Part shown: in pieces, positions 1-11,075 of the stretch
How the letters are laid out: each line of letters begins with the position of its first letter
Numbering within the stretch: the first letter of the stretch is position 1
From: an uncultured Gammaproteobacteria bacterium
GTDB taxonomy: Bacteria > Pseudomonadota > Gammaproteobacteria > Pseudomonadales > Pseudohongiellaceae
Reading direction: 5' to 3'
Length of the DNA stretch: 64,000 nt
Assembly (NCBI GenBank): GCA_913060695.1
Contig: CAJXUA010000010.1
Location: 1-64,000, forward strand
Notes under the pieces: generated by a model
Told to the model about the DNA's origin: nothing
Seen by the model: only the letters and a program-made list of their open reading frames with translations
Databases searched by the model: none
Program-made: the position numbers and the translations under genes

Positions 1-43
1 ACAGAGTAGATCGTCGGCAGCGTCAGATGTGTATAAGAGACAG
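1..43 (+). other. Illumina Nextera i5 adapter remnant (not genomic)
   Basis: Positions 11-43 match the Nextera read-1 adapter: the 14-base primer part at 11-24, then the 19-base Tn5 mosaic end AGATGTGTATAAGAGACAG at 25-43. Positions 3-10 read AGAGTAGA, which I recognise as the i5 index S504/N504, and bases 1-2 (AC) fit the end of the preceding flow-cell primer. Genomic sequence begins at 44, inside a gene. This is library-construction sequence left at a contig end, so nothing biological should be read from it. Confidence 0.97.
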
Positions 44-801
44 GCCTCACACTGAGCCACATGCACTGAATCGTAGTTTGGACCAGAAGACCCACCACGT
101 AATACCACGTGCGCGTAAGGATTGCCCTTCGTCGTGACTACAGACACCTGCCCCTGGCCATTGATGCCCAAGAATCTGTGCGGGCTAGTCACTGATTGCA
201 TCGCATTAATCGCTACAGTTAAACCGCCATCCGTGCCGTTCTTGAAACCTACCGCAGACGATAGGCCACTCGACATCTCACGGTGAGTCTGTGATTCAGT
301 AGTACGCGCACCGATTGCCGACCAAGCGATTATATCCTGTAGATACTGCGGAGAAATAGGATCCAGCGCTTCTGTAGAAGTTGGCAAGCCCATGGATGCG
401 ATATCTAACAATAGCTTACGCCCTTTGAACAGACCCTCTTCTATTTTGAACGTATCGTCCATATAGGGATCATTGATCAAGCCCTTCCAACCTACTGATG
501 TACGTGGCTTCTCAAAATACACCCGCATAACTAAGTACAGCGTGTCTTGTACTTTCTCTGCGAGTTTCTTGAGCCTACCCGCATATTCCATCGCTGCATC
601 CACATCGTGGATTGAACAGGGCCCAATCACGACGAAAAGACGCGTGTCCTTGCGGTCGAGAATATTGAAGATAGTCTGCCGCGCATCTTGAACCGACTCT
701 AAGGCTGCTCCCTCTAGAGGCAATTGCTTCTTTAACTGTTCCGGCGTCATCAAGGCCTCAATGGAGGCGATGTTTAAATCATCTATGCTAGTGTTCGACA
801 T
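44..801 (-). CDS. aroG: 3-deoxy-7-phosphoheptulonate (DAHP) synthase, class I, C-terminus missing at contig end
   Basis: Condenses phosphoenolpyruvate with erythrose 4-phosphate, the first step of the shikimate pathway to aromatic amino acids. About 252 residues of the usual ~350 are present. Reading leftwards the protein starts MSNTSIDDL and contains the family landmarks VVIGPCSIHD, MRVYFEKPRTSVGWKG, the GLPTSTEALD region and ARTTESQTHREMSSGLS. Two ATGs lie in tandem (804 and 801). The GAGAG ribosome-binding site sits 6 bases before the second, so 801 is preferred. The gene lies 51 bases downstream of thiC on the same strand and may be co-transcribed with it. It is cut by the adapter-bearing contig edge, not by a real mutation. 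Which feedback-inhibited isozyme (Phe, Tyr or Trp) it is cannot be told. Confidence 0.93.
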
Positions 802-852
802 CATTTTCTCTCGTTACTGTGAACGGGCCCTAGGGACCTTCGAATCGCGAAG

Positions 853-3141
<2,289 letters not shown>

Positions 3142-4491
3142 ATGGGACGAATTACGCAAAGTCTTGGGCTCGCTATCTGCGTGTCTATCGGTGCTACTCC
3201 AGTCATGGCAGACGATCTAGTGTCCATCCTCGATCTTGCTATGCGCAACGACCCAACGCTGCGCCAAGCAGAAGCACAGTATGAATCTCGCCATACGCTG
3301 CTCGATCAAGGCCGAGCCGCACTCCTGCCTACCTTGGCATTGCAAGGCTCTACTACGCGCCAGACTGCTGGCCCTGCTGGCGAAATGAGTTATAAGCCCG
3401 GACAGAATTCCCATGGCTATCGCCTCAACCTCACTCAGGCCCTGTTCAATCTAACGGCTTGGTATACCTACGAGAGCGCGAAACTGCAGGACAAGGCGGC
3501 CGAAATTGGCTACGCCGCGCAAGAACAAGACCTGATTATTCGTGTGGCCAGCAGCTATTTCAATGTGCTGCGCGCGCTGGACGACCTAGAGACCCGCCGC
3601 CAAGAAGAGGAGTCTTCCCAGCGTCAGTTCGAGCAGACTCAACAACGCGAAGAGGTTGGCCTTATCGCCATAACAGAGGTATACGAGAGTCAGGCCGCTT
3701 ATGACCTTTCTCGCAACAACACTATTATCGCCGAGGACACCCTAGCGACTGCTTACGAGGCTCTGGAAGCAATTACCGGGCAGCCCCATCCGAACATCGA
3801 CGTCCTGCGTGAAGACTTCCCAGTCGTTAGTGTCGATGGCACGGTGGAGTCATGGACTCAACAGGCCTTGAATAGCAACCTGGCCCTCATCGCAGCGCGC
3901 TATAATCTTGAAGCTCAGCAGGAGAACCTGAAGGCACGTAAAGCGGACCATTTGCCTACCATAGCCGCGAGCGCCGCCTTCATCCACAATGTGACCGCCG
4001 GCAGCCAATCCGCTGACGGCTCTGTGCGTGGCGTTGGCGCCATCGACGGCACGTCTTTGTCTATGAGCATTAATATCCCCCTGTTCGCAGGCGGTGGCAC
4101 TTCTGCACGTCGTCGAGCCGCTGAATATGACCTTATGGCGCAGCAGGAAGCGGTAAGCCTAACGCGTCGTCAGACCACACAGAATGTGCGCAATGCATTC
4201 CGTCGAGTCAATACAGACGCACTCGTGATCGCGCAGCGTCAACAGGCAATCACTTCTGCTCGCAGTGCATTAGAGGCGATCGAGGTTGGCTACGAGGTGG
4301 GCACGCGCAATATCGTAGACGTACTTCAGGCGAGACAGCAGCTATTCGTGGCGCTACGTAACTATTCCGATGCGCGTTACAACTATGTAGTGGATACGCT
4401 GACGCTGAAGCAGATCACTGGTCTGCTGACACCTCAGGACATCCTCGAGCTGAACGAGTGGCTAGAGACCGAGTCTGCTACAGCCCAATAA
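3142..4491 (+). CDS. tolC: TolC-family outer membrane efflux/secretion channel
   Basis: Outer-membrane channel-tunnel that serves tripartite efflux pumps and type I secretion. It has a short signal peptide ending near VMADD (residues ~1-22) and about 425 mature residues with two repeated helical halves. NDPTLRQAEAQY at the start of the first helix and VGTRNIVDVLQARQQL in the second half are typical of the family, and the length (449) is slightly below E. coli TolC. It stands alone, with its own promoter and a strong terminator, so its inner-membrane partners are elsewhere. From memory, Pseudomonas also has tolC beside thiC. Confidence 0.93.
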   Translation: MGRITQSLGLAICVSIGATPVMADDLVSILDLAMRNDPTLRQAEAQYESRHTLLDQGRAALLPTLALQGSTTRQTAGPAGEMSYKPGQNSHGYRLNLTQALFNLTAWYTYESAKLQDKAAEIGYAAQEQDLIIRVASSYFNVLRALDDLETRRQEEESSQRQFEQTQQREEVGLIAITEVYESQAAYDLSRNNTIIAEDTLATAYEALEAITGQPHPNIDVLREDFPVVSVDGTVESWTQQALNSNLALIAARYNLEAQQENLKARKADHLPTIAASAAFIHNVTAGSQSADGSVRGVGAIDGTSLSMSINIPLFAGGGTSARRRAAEYDLMAQQEAVSLTRRQTTQNVRNAFRRVNTDALVIAQRQQAITSARSALEAIEVGYEVGTRNIVDVLQARQQLFVALRNYSDARYNYVVDTLTLKQITGLLTPQDILELNEWLETESATAQ

Positions 4492-4508
4492 GCTAGCGTT
4501 TCACGCAC

Positions 4509-4546
4509 AAAAAAGGCGCCCATTTGTTCGAGTAGGCGCCTTTTTT
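4509..4546 (+). terminator. Rho-independent terminator after tolC
   Basis: The arms AAAAAAGGCGCC (4509-4520) and GGCGCCTTTTTT (4535-4546) pair perfectly over 12 bases around a 14-base loop and end in a T run. The matching A run on the left means it could also act for minus-strand transcription coming from hemH. It lies 17 bases after the tolC stop. Confidence 0.93.
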
Positions 4547-4555
4547 ATGGATTGT

Positions 4556-4740
4556 CATCAATCGGCCCCATTCGCGGGCAAGCCCCCCATGCTAGGGCAA
4601 GCGCTCCTAAAGTCAGTGGTTCTAACACCAAATTGGGCTAGGTTGCTGAATGTGGAAGCCTATGCCCTCCTAAGAGGGTGCCTGTAGGCAAGGGTTTAAA
4701 TCTTCTACAGTTCTTCATCAATAGGTTCCATTCGCAGCTA
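4556..4740. repeat. Possible decayed REP-like elements between tolC and hemH
   Basis: The stretch at 4566-4611 includes CATTCGCGGGCAAGCC and GCGCTCCTAAAG, which strongly resembles the REP core of fluorescent pseudomonads (from memory). A related copy, beginning CATCAATAGGTTCCATTCGC, lies at 4716-4740 and matches 4556-4580 at about 19 of 25 bases. The rest of this ~220-base non-coding gap shows no gene. Only a genome-wide count can tell whether it is a real repeat family. Confidence 0.35.
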
Positions 4741-4768
4741 ATGACTGATTTTTTCGAAACCTCCCAAA

Positions 4769-5845
4769 CTACAGTTTCGCGCCGATTGCGGTCGCTCGGG
4801 CTTGGCGTTGGGGCTCCGGGGTGATGCTCCAGCCTTGTAGGTTCTCTAGAACTAGGGCCGCTAATGCCTCTATGTGTTCGGGCCGCGCGTTTAACGCGCT
4901 TATGTATTCATAGCGCTCACCGCCGGCCTCTAAGAAATAATGCTTATTCTCCTCGCCTATCTCCTCGATTGTTTCAAGGCAGTCAGCTGAGAAACCCGGG
5001 CAGAAGACTTGCACCGACTTGACGCCCTGCCCTGGAAATGCTTTAAGCGTTGCGTCCGTATAGGGCTTCAACCATTCCTCGCGCCCAAAGCGCGATTGAA
5101 ACGTCGTTACATATTCGTCATCTCTTAGTCCCAATTTCTGCGCAATCAATCGCGAAGTCTTATGGCACTCGCAATGGTAGGGATCCCCTTTATCAAGATA
5201 ACTCTTCGGCACTCCGTGAAAAGAGAACATCAACTTATCGGCACGCTCATGCTCAGCCCAATAGGTCTCAATGCGTTTCGCCGCCGCCTCGATGAATGGG
5301 TTGAAATCGTGGTAGTGAGATACGAAGCGAAAATCCGGCAGCCAGCGACGCTTGCCAAAGTCTAGCGATATTGCATCGAATGTCGAAGCGGCAGTAGAGC
5401 CAGAGTATTGTGGATATAGTGGCAGCACTAAGAGTTTGCGCACACCCTTCTTGAACATAGATTCCAACACGCTCGATATGGAAGGATTGCCATAGCGCAT
5501 CGCGAAGTCGACTACCAAGTTGTCATGACCTAGGCCTTGCAAGTGAGACTCTAAAGACTCCGCCTGCGCCTTGGTGTGGAATAGCAGTGGCGAACCCTCA
5601 TCTGTGAACACCGTGGCATAAGACTTAGCCGAGCGTCGCGGGCGAATGCGCAGGATTACTCCATTCAATGCGAACCACCAAATGAGTCTTGGCACCTCGA
5701 CCACCCGTGGATCCCATAGAAACTCTTTCAGATAGCGATGGAGCGCTTTAGGAGTGGGGGCGTCTGGCGTGCCTAGATTGGTGATCAATATCCCGATCTT
5801 ATCCGCCTGCTGATGGGAAAATTCGGGACTACCTTGGTATTTCAT
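4769..5845 (-). CDS. hemH: Ferrochelatase HemH
   Basis: Inserts Fe2+ into protoporphyrin IX, the last step of haem synthesis, at the cytoplasmic membrane face. The sequence shows ITNLGTPDAPT near the N-terminus, the metal-binding FSFHGVPKSYL with its catalytic His, YHCEC, and the C-terminal CPGFSADCLETIEEI. The 358 residues exceed E. coli HemH (320) because of short extensions at both ends. The ATG at 5845 has an AAGGA ribosome-binding site. It lies 75 bases downstream of the SGNH hydrolase on the same strand, but a functional link is not evident. Confidence 0.97.
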   Translation of the reverse strand: MKYQGSPEFSHQQADKIGILITNLGTPDAPTPKALHRYLKEFLWDPRVVEVPRLIWWFALNGVILRIRPRRSAKSYATVFTDEGSPLLFHTKAQAESLESHLQGLGHDNLVVDFAMRYGNPSISSVLESMFKKGVRKLLVLPLYPQYSGSTAASTFDAISLDFGKRRWLPDFRFVSHYHDFNPFIEAAAKRIETYWAEHERADKLMFSFHGVPKSYLDKGDPYHCECHKTSRLIAQKLGLRDDEYVTTFQSRFGREEWLKPYTDATLKAFPGQGVKSVQVFCPGFSADCLETIEEIGEENKHYFLEAGGERYEYISALNARPEHIEALAALVLENLQGWSITPEPQRQARATAIGAKL

Positions 5846-5920
5846 GTCATTCCTTCAATTGATAATCGAGACCCACACAGTACGTCGTTGGACGCCATAG
5901 CGGATCTCTCAAGTCGCGAT

Positions 5921-7207
5921 TTAACGAAATAGATTGAGATCTATTGCTTCGGCCATCGCTTTATAGCCCGCATCGTTAGGATGCAGATTGTCTGCTGTAA
6001 AATCTGGGATTAAGTGATTGCTATTGCTTGGGTCACGAACCGGAATCTCGAAATCGATGATGCCATCGAACTCGCCACTTTCTCGAATCCAGGCATTCAC
6101 CGCTAGGCGTTTCTGCTCGCCATCTTCGGAGTAGTAAGCTGCGTCTTCGAAAGGAGTTAATGTGGCGCCAATAATTTTGATGCCGCGCGCATGGGCCCGT
6201 GTGATGATCTGTCGATAGCCCGAAATGATTTCCTCTGGACTCACGTCTTCGCCTGCAAACATCCGTGCCATGCCGATATCATTAATACCCTCGAGCAGGA
6301 CGATATGGCTCACGCCACTAAGGGCCAAGACATCGCGTTCGAAACGCATCTGCAAGTTCTCACCGAAACGTGGGGAATTCTCCTGCAACACTCGATTACC
6401 GCTGATACCGGCGTTGACGACGGCAAAATCGGGCTCATTCGGATCATTCAATAGACGCCTAGCTAGATAATTCGGCCAGCGATTATTGCTGTTCGCGGTC
6501 GAACCCACTCCGTCTGTAATGGAATCTCCCAGAGTGACTATCGCGGTGATCGCGTCGCGCCGACCCACGTCGATCGCGGTGAGGTAATTCCATACGGGAA
6601 TCTCCTGCGCGCTGCCGAAACTGGAACTAGCCGAGAAATCCCCTGGCTCGGAAACATAATTCGTTTGCGCCGCTGCCAAGTGTGTCGTGACGGTGCCGCT
6701 TGGCTCGGGCAAGTAGAGACTCACACTCAGATTACTTAAAGCAGGAGCTGTAAACGCAACGGGGTCACTGAACACTAGTCCCCCGCGGGAAATTGTAATA
6801 CTGTCTTGCCCCCCGAAAGTGAGCTTGGTCATAGTCGCAGGTATGATCTCACTGCCCTGTGCCTGTAGTGCGATGCTCGCCGCGCCAATCACTAGCCGCT
6901 TATTGCCATGCGTATTGGAGATGCGAATACGCACCACATCGCCGCCAATGCTGGTATGGGCGATCATTCGCAGCGTCTGATTAGTGAATGCGTCAGTGAC
7001 CTGATCCGGCGGCAGCAAGCCCGGCGGCAAGGAACTAGGACTCGCCGACCAGGTGCTAACCCAATTGAGCCCAGCGGCACTCTGCCCTTGCACTGTGCCA
7101 ATGCTCGCCAAGGTCAGAACTAGGACCAAGCATAGTTGAGGGAGAGCCGATAGAAGATCGACTACACGATTGTTGAGGTGCTTCTTATTATTATTGGCAA
7201 CAGACAT
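5921..7207 (-). CDS. Secreted SGNH/GDSL-family esterase
   Basis: A 428-residue serine hydrolase of the SGNH fold, probably acting on an ester (lipid, acetylated glycan or similar) outside the cytoplasm. Residues ~20-42 form a signal peptide ending near VQGQS. The catalytic Ser229 lies in VTLGDSITDG (block I), the block III Asn in GINDIG, and the Asp-His pair in DNLHPND near the C-terminus. Residues ~45-215 form an extra N-terminal beta-rich domain, seen in larger secreted members of the family. The ATG at 7207 has an AGG ribosome-binding site. The substrate cannot be deduced. Confidence 0.85.
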   Translation of the reverse strand: MSVANNNKKHLNNRVVDLLSALPQLCLVLVLTLASIGTVQGQSAAGLNWVSTWSASPSSLPPGLLPPDQVTDAFTNQTLRMIAHTSIGGDVVRIRISNTHGNKRLVIGAASIALQAQGSEIIPATMTKLTFGGQDSITISRGGLVFSDPVAFTAPALSNLSVSLYLPEPSGTVTTHLAAAQTNYVSEPGDFSASSSFGSAQEIPVWNYLTAIDVGRRDAITAIVTLGDSITDGVGSTANSNNRWPNYLARRLLNDPNEPDFAVVNAGISGNRVLQENSPRFGENLQMRFERDVLALSGVSHIVLLEGINDIGMARMFAGEDVSPEEIISGYRQIITRAHARGIKIIGATLTPFEDAAYYSEDGEQKRLAVNAWIRESGEFDGIIDFEIPVRDPSNSNHLIPDFTADNLHPNDAGYKAMAEAIDLNLFR

Positions 7208-7316
7208 AGGTGTTTACCTTCAAAGCGAATTGAGGGGCGCGAGGATGCGCGGCGTTTGAGTCAAATAGGAATACGGTGTCGGGAAAGTAAACTACCTGCT
7301 AAGAAGAATCAATTGG

Positions 7317-8756
7317 CTAACGCTGCTTAGCACCCCTAGTTGCGGACTCGCGTTTCAGTAATTCCTGCAATTTGGCAGCGATGCGCTCTAGCATAGCCTG
7401 ACGCTCGCCATCCCAAGATTGTGACTGGCTCATCGAAGACCATGCCGGATGCTCTCTGATCTCAAGCAAATACCGAGATAAGCCCTCCTCCCAAAGCGCC
7501 GCTAACGCTGTGTCGCCGAGACGAATCTGCTCTATAGCGGCATGGCCTCGCCCCTCCAACGCCTGCAGCAATACCAGCTGACGCGTGACCAGTACCTGTA
7601 GCACCGTGTCGTCGATGCGCAGATAACGGCTGCCGGTTAAGCTACCTAGCAAGCTCTGACCGATACGACGACCGTAGCGACGCAGGGTTTGCGCACCGCC
7701 ACCAAGCAAAGCGCCAATGGCTGCACCGGCACCTAAAGACGCGCCCCCTAACATCATATCGACTCCGAGACCTGCTGCGGCACCAGCGGCCGCACCGCCA
7801 CCTAGATTAATGCCCATGGCGGTCAGGGTTTCCGGGTCGAAGAGGTCATTTTGCCATCGCCCTTCGCTGAAGGGGAGATTGCTGGCTTCGACATCTTCTC
7901 TGGTGAAGCGATAGAGGTTTAGAAGCCCGTCGACACAGGCCTGTTCCCTTTCACGCACCACTCGATTGAACTGTGCGAGGTCCTTCTTATCGATATTGCC
8001 GGACTCCGAACTTTGAACCTGTGCACGATAAGAGGCAACGTCGATGAATAGCTGTGCCAGCAGTTCGACACCTGCATTGCGCCTACTTAGAGAGTCTTGC
8101 TCGTGACTGGAGGAGAGTTTTTCGAGCACTGTACCGCGCGCGTCCAATAGCGTAGCCAACTTTGCATAGAAGACCCGCTCGCCATCGCGCTCCGGCGCCA
8201 CCGTATCGAAACTCACCACCACATGGAGGCCCAATCTCGCTAGAGCATCGCGCCATGCATTCTCTTGAGCCTGTGGTGCGCTGACAAAATTCAGCAGAGG
8301 CAGCAGAGGGATGCCACAACTATTCAGTATGGCTAACTCGTCGCGATGTTTAGCCAAGACCGGATCACGGGCATCGATGACGTAGCAGGCAGCATCGCAC
8401 TGCAACATTTGCCGAAGCACTTTGGCCTCTTGCTCGAAACGCTGCGAAGCAGGCCTAGACTGCAGAAAGGCATTAATACGCGCTGGACCATCGGCACGAG
8501 CACTATCGGCCTGCGCGTCGATTGTCTCCAGTAATGCAATCGCGTCCTCCAGCCCAGGCGTGTCATAGAGCTCTAGCACTGTATCGCGCCCGAGCCCAAG
8601 GCTCGCGGCCTCGACGTGGCGGGTGGTGCTGGGCGCAGCCGATACCTCACCGAAGTGTTTGTTGCGGGTTAAGGTGCGTAGTAAGGATGTCTTGCCCGTG
8701 TTGGTATGCCCAACGATCGCGACCTGCAATGCACGCTTTATATCTGCCTTAGGCAT
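7317..8756 (-). CDS. DUF3482 GTPase-like protein
   Basis: A 479-residue TRAFAC-type GTPase followed by a DUF3482 region. The P-loop GHTNTGKTS is at residues 16-24 and the G3-like YDTPGLED follows at about residue 63. Residues ~315-355 form a Gly/Ala-rich stretch with GGGAAAGAAAG and LGAGAAIGALLGG, a glycine-zipper pattern that could insert in or press against a membrane. Its start overlaps the end of the upstream DUF2868 gene by 8 bases, so the two are translated together; the same pair is known in Pseudomonas. The function of the pair is unknown. Confidence 0.85.
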   Translation of the reverse strand: MPKADIKRALQVAIVGHTNTGKTSLLRTLTRNKHFGEVSAAPSTTRHVEAASLGLGRDTVLELYDTPGLEDAIALLETIDAQADSARADGPARINAFLQSRPASQRFEQEAKVLRQMLQCDAACYVIDARDPVLAKHRDELAILNSCGIPLLPLLNFVSAPQAQENAWRDALARLGLHVVVSFDTVAPERDGERVFYAKLATLLDARGTVLEKLSSSHEQDSLSRRNAGVELLAQLFIDVASYRAQVQSSESGNIDKKDLAQFNRVVREREQACVDGLLNLYRFTREDVEASNLPFSEGRWQNDLFDPETLTAMGINLGGGAAAGAAAGLGVDMMLGGASLGAGAAIGALLGGGAQTLRRYGRRIGQSLLGSLTGSRYLRIDDTVLQVLVTRQLVLLQALEGRGHAAIEQIRLGDTALAALWEEGLSRYLLEIREHPAWSSMSQSQSWDGERQAMLERIAAKLQELLKRESATRGAKQR

Positions 8757-10176
8757 TTTGAGTCACCCATGCCAACGCATCGGCCTCCTCTGTCATTACT
8801 CCAGTGGGAGGCAGACCAATTCTTGCGAGGCTCTCTTGCCAGAGCGCTAAACGCACCGAAGCCTCTTGTCCCTTCACTCGCAGTAGCCAGATGCGCAGCT
8901 CGCCGGCGCAATTGGATAGCTCGACAAGGTAATGCAGGCTCCCGCGATCGGGTGACAGGCGCGCATCGCAAGCCACTAACAAGGCTCGCGGTGGGCGTTC
9001 ACGTAGCGCTTGCAGCGCGGCTCGACGCTGTTCGCGGCTCTCGACTACCTCTGTGAATAGCTGCTCTACAGAACCCGGAACCAAGCCTTGCGGCGGCCAT
9101 TGCAGAGGAGTGCCTAATTCCAAACCCAACAATGCACTGCCCTGACCCTGCACCTGATGTCGCGCGGCGATCTGCAGAATCGGAGGCGGCGTGTTAGCCG
9201 CATCGACAACGCCACGAGAATGGGCATCGCTGCGGGCGTATTCGGCAAAACCGGGCTCGCTGAGGTCGAGATGTAGTCGAGCACGCAGCAGGAAGAAACG
9301 TAGTAGTGATATTGCCCAAACGAGGAAACGGGGCAGGATGGCATAGACGATCAGACCGCCACTGAGCCAAGACGCCCAGGCCCGTCGCGCTAACTCAGGC
9401 TGAGCAAGTGCGTCCCCGGATAGAGCCGAGGCGATCATCGCGGGGTCCGGTATAGCGAAGCCAAGTAATGAGGGCAGATAACCGAAACCCACAACGAAAT
9501 CGCTGAACACAGCCTCGCTCAATATCGTAGTTTCAAGAACGAAGCTATAGCTGCGCAGGCTAAGCGCCAAAAGCATAGTGCCAAGAGAGGCCAACAATGC
9601 CAGTAGCCAAGCGCTATGGGTAATGCTACTGAGAGTCCATTGCCCAAGGCCATTAGCTTGCATCATCTTCGCCAAGGTCTTAGCGAGCTTACCCTCGATA
9701 CCGAAATCACGCTGCTGCCGGCCACGCGGCCAATGCGCGATCCCCCAGAACCACAGGCGCCCCAGAATGCCGCCGCTGAGCCGCCCCCCAAATAACCACA
9801 GCAGCAGTGCCAAGAAATGCACACCAATCAAGCCAATGAGGGTCCAGATTACATTTACGGAGCGAATATCACTTCCGAAGAAACCAAACGCTGCGCCAGC
9901 GCCACTAATGATAGAGATAGTCAGCAGGATGAATAACAGGAGACGAGCGCTGTGGGTCCAAGCCTGCATTCGCTCACGCAAGCCCTGCGCCTGGGTTTGC
10001 TGCTGTGCCCTGTCTAAGAGCCATTGCTCAAGGTCCGCGTCTTGCAATGAAGCGGGCAGTTGCTCAGAGACAGAGCGCGGATACTGACCGGAATGACTCT
10101 CCAGCTCCTGCAAGCGAATGGTCTCTGCAAGCCATAGCGCTTCGAAGCGCGAGGCTGCTGTAGTGCGATTTATCAA
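8749..10176 (-). CDS. DUF2868 multi-pass membrane protein
   Basis: A 475-residue protein with predicted membrane segments near residues 75-100, 110-130, 190-210 and 270-300, and a long C-terminal cytoplasmic part containing LLVACDARLSPDRGSLHYL. It fits the DUF2868 family, which accompanies DUF3482 GTPases. The start is TTG at 10176, preceded by AAGGGA, and the next in-frame ATG would remove the conserved N-terminus. It overlaps the DUF3482 gene by 8 bases. A membrane platform controlled by the GTPase is inference. Confidence 0.8.
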   Translation of the reverse strand: MINRTTAASRFEALWLAETIRLQELESHSGQYPRSVSEQLPASLQDADLEQWLLDRAQQQTQAQGLRERMQAWTHSARLLLFILLTISIISGAGAAFGFFGSDIRSVNVIWTLIGLIGVHFLALLLWLFGGRLSGGILGRLWFWGIAHWPRGRQQRDFGIEGKLAKTLAKMMQANGLGQWTLSSITHSAWLLALLASLGTMLLALSLRSYSFVLETTILSEAVFSDFVVGFGYLPSLLGFAIPDPAMIASALSGDALAQPELARRAWASWLSGGLIVYAILPRFLVWAISLLRFFLLRARLHLDLSEPGFAEYARSDAHSRGVVDAANTPPPILQIAARHQVQGQGSALLGLELGTPLQWPPQGLVPGSVEQLFTEVVESREQRRAALQALRERPPRALLVACDARLSPDRGSLHYLVELSNCAGELRIWLLRVKGQEASVRLALWQESLARIGLPPTGVMTEEADALAWVTQNA

Positions 10177-10275
10177 ACTGTTTCCCTTGCCTGCAAGAAC
10201 GTCAGCCCTCTCTAGGGTGAGTGGAAGAGCACGACATGTTTGTTATAAGGATAATACCCTATCGCCTAGCATGTC

Positions 10276-10298
10276 CGCAGTCCTTTAGCAGGACTGTG
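10276..10298 (-). other. Hairpin downstream of the lipocalin-like gene
   Basis: The arms CAGTCCT (10278-10284) and AGGACTG (10290-10296) pair perfectly around a 5-base loop, extended to nine pairs with one G-U. It lies 13 bases beyond the stop at 10311, where a terminator would sit, but no T run follows on the minus strand. It may be a weak terminator or an mRNA 3' stabiliser. Confidence 0.35.
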
Positions 10299-10310
10299 CG
10301 CGCCAACGGC

Positions 10311-10793
10311 TTACTCAAACTTGCGCCAGGAAAATTTGGCGATAACACGCCCCTCGGAGTCTTTCGTAGCGAGTACAAGTAGACCATCGACCCACTCGTA
10401 ATACCGAACCATATCCACCCCAACCATCGCGCCGTTAATTGGCGAGCCAGTCACGTGGTGCGTGACGGTTTGTTTCTCGACATCCCAGCTAACGTTGCCG
10501 AAGTAGCTGAACCCTGAGCTCCCATTAGCAGCGAGGCCAACGGCGCGTGCAGGCACGCCAATCGCCGACATATGACCGTGGCCATCATAGGTGATTCGGC
10601 CAGCATAATTATTCAGGACCTCCCCGCCCTCTGGGGGGAAGGAGACGAAACTATGCAGCTCGTAATTTCCAGCGAACCGTAGCTCTACGGTATCTAGACC
10701 ATTAGTATCGGCATTCCTATTATTTATGACGACCCATAAGATAGCCGACGAGAACACGAATAAAACACTGGCAAAGCGGACTAAATTACGCAT
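10311..10793 (-). CDS. Small lipocalin-like domain protein with N-terminal anchor
   Basis: A 160-residue protein with one hydrophobic segment (residues ~4-22) that acts as a signal anchor or uncleaved signal peptide. The body resembles lipocalin-like (Lipocalin_5) proteins: ELHSFVSFPPEGG followed by AGRITYDGHGHMSAIG and a C-terminal strand ending VIAKFSWRKFE. Such proteins form small beta barrels, often with no known ligand. It is a single-gene unit on the minus strand, followed by a hairpin. The ligand and role are unknown. Confidence 0.7.
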   Translation of the reverse strand: MRNLVRFASVLFVFSSAILWVVINNRNADTNGLDTVELRFAGNYELHSFVSFPPEGGEVLNNYAGRITYDGHGHMSAIGVPARAVGLAANGSSGFSYFGNVSWDVEKQTVTHHVTGSPINGAMVGVDMVRYYEWVDGLLVLATKDSEGRVIAKFSWRKFE

Positions 10794-11075
10794 GAATGCT
10801 CACTTTGTAGAACTATTAATCATAATTGTTCCACATGCTTTTGTACTGTTTGCATGACCTTTAGGCTTCTTCGATCACGATTTACAAACTTTGACCTAGA
10901 GAATGGAACAACGGTGGAAACTAAAATGGCACAGGCCAACGTCTGATGATCATACGCGGGCACCCAGAACGGGTAAAGCAAGAGGCTTAGCACTGTGTTA
11001 TGTGGAGTAACATGCAAGCTGATACAATTGCGGCCAACGTACGACAAATCACTGCGGTGATATTCAGGAACAGGT

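Noticed and set aside
44-801. Frameshifted or naturally truncated DAHP synthase
   Set aside because: The frame is open and typical up to the adapter boundary; the loss of the C-terminus is a contig-end effect.
9578-10087. 169-codon plus-strand frame
   Set aside because: It lies wholly inside the DUF2868 gene, is rich in Arg, Pro and Cys with no domain, and is a shadow of that coding sequence.
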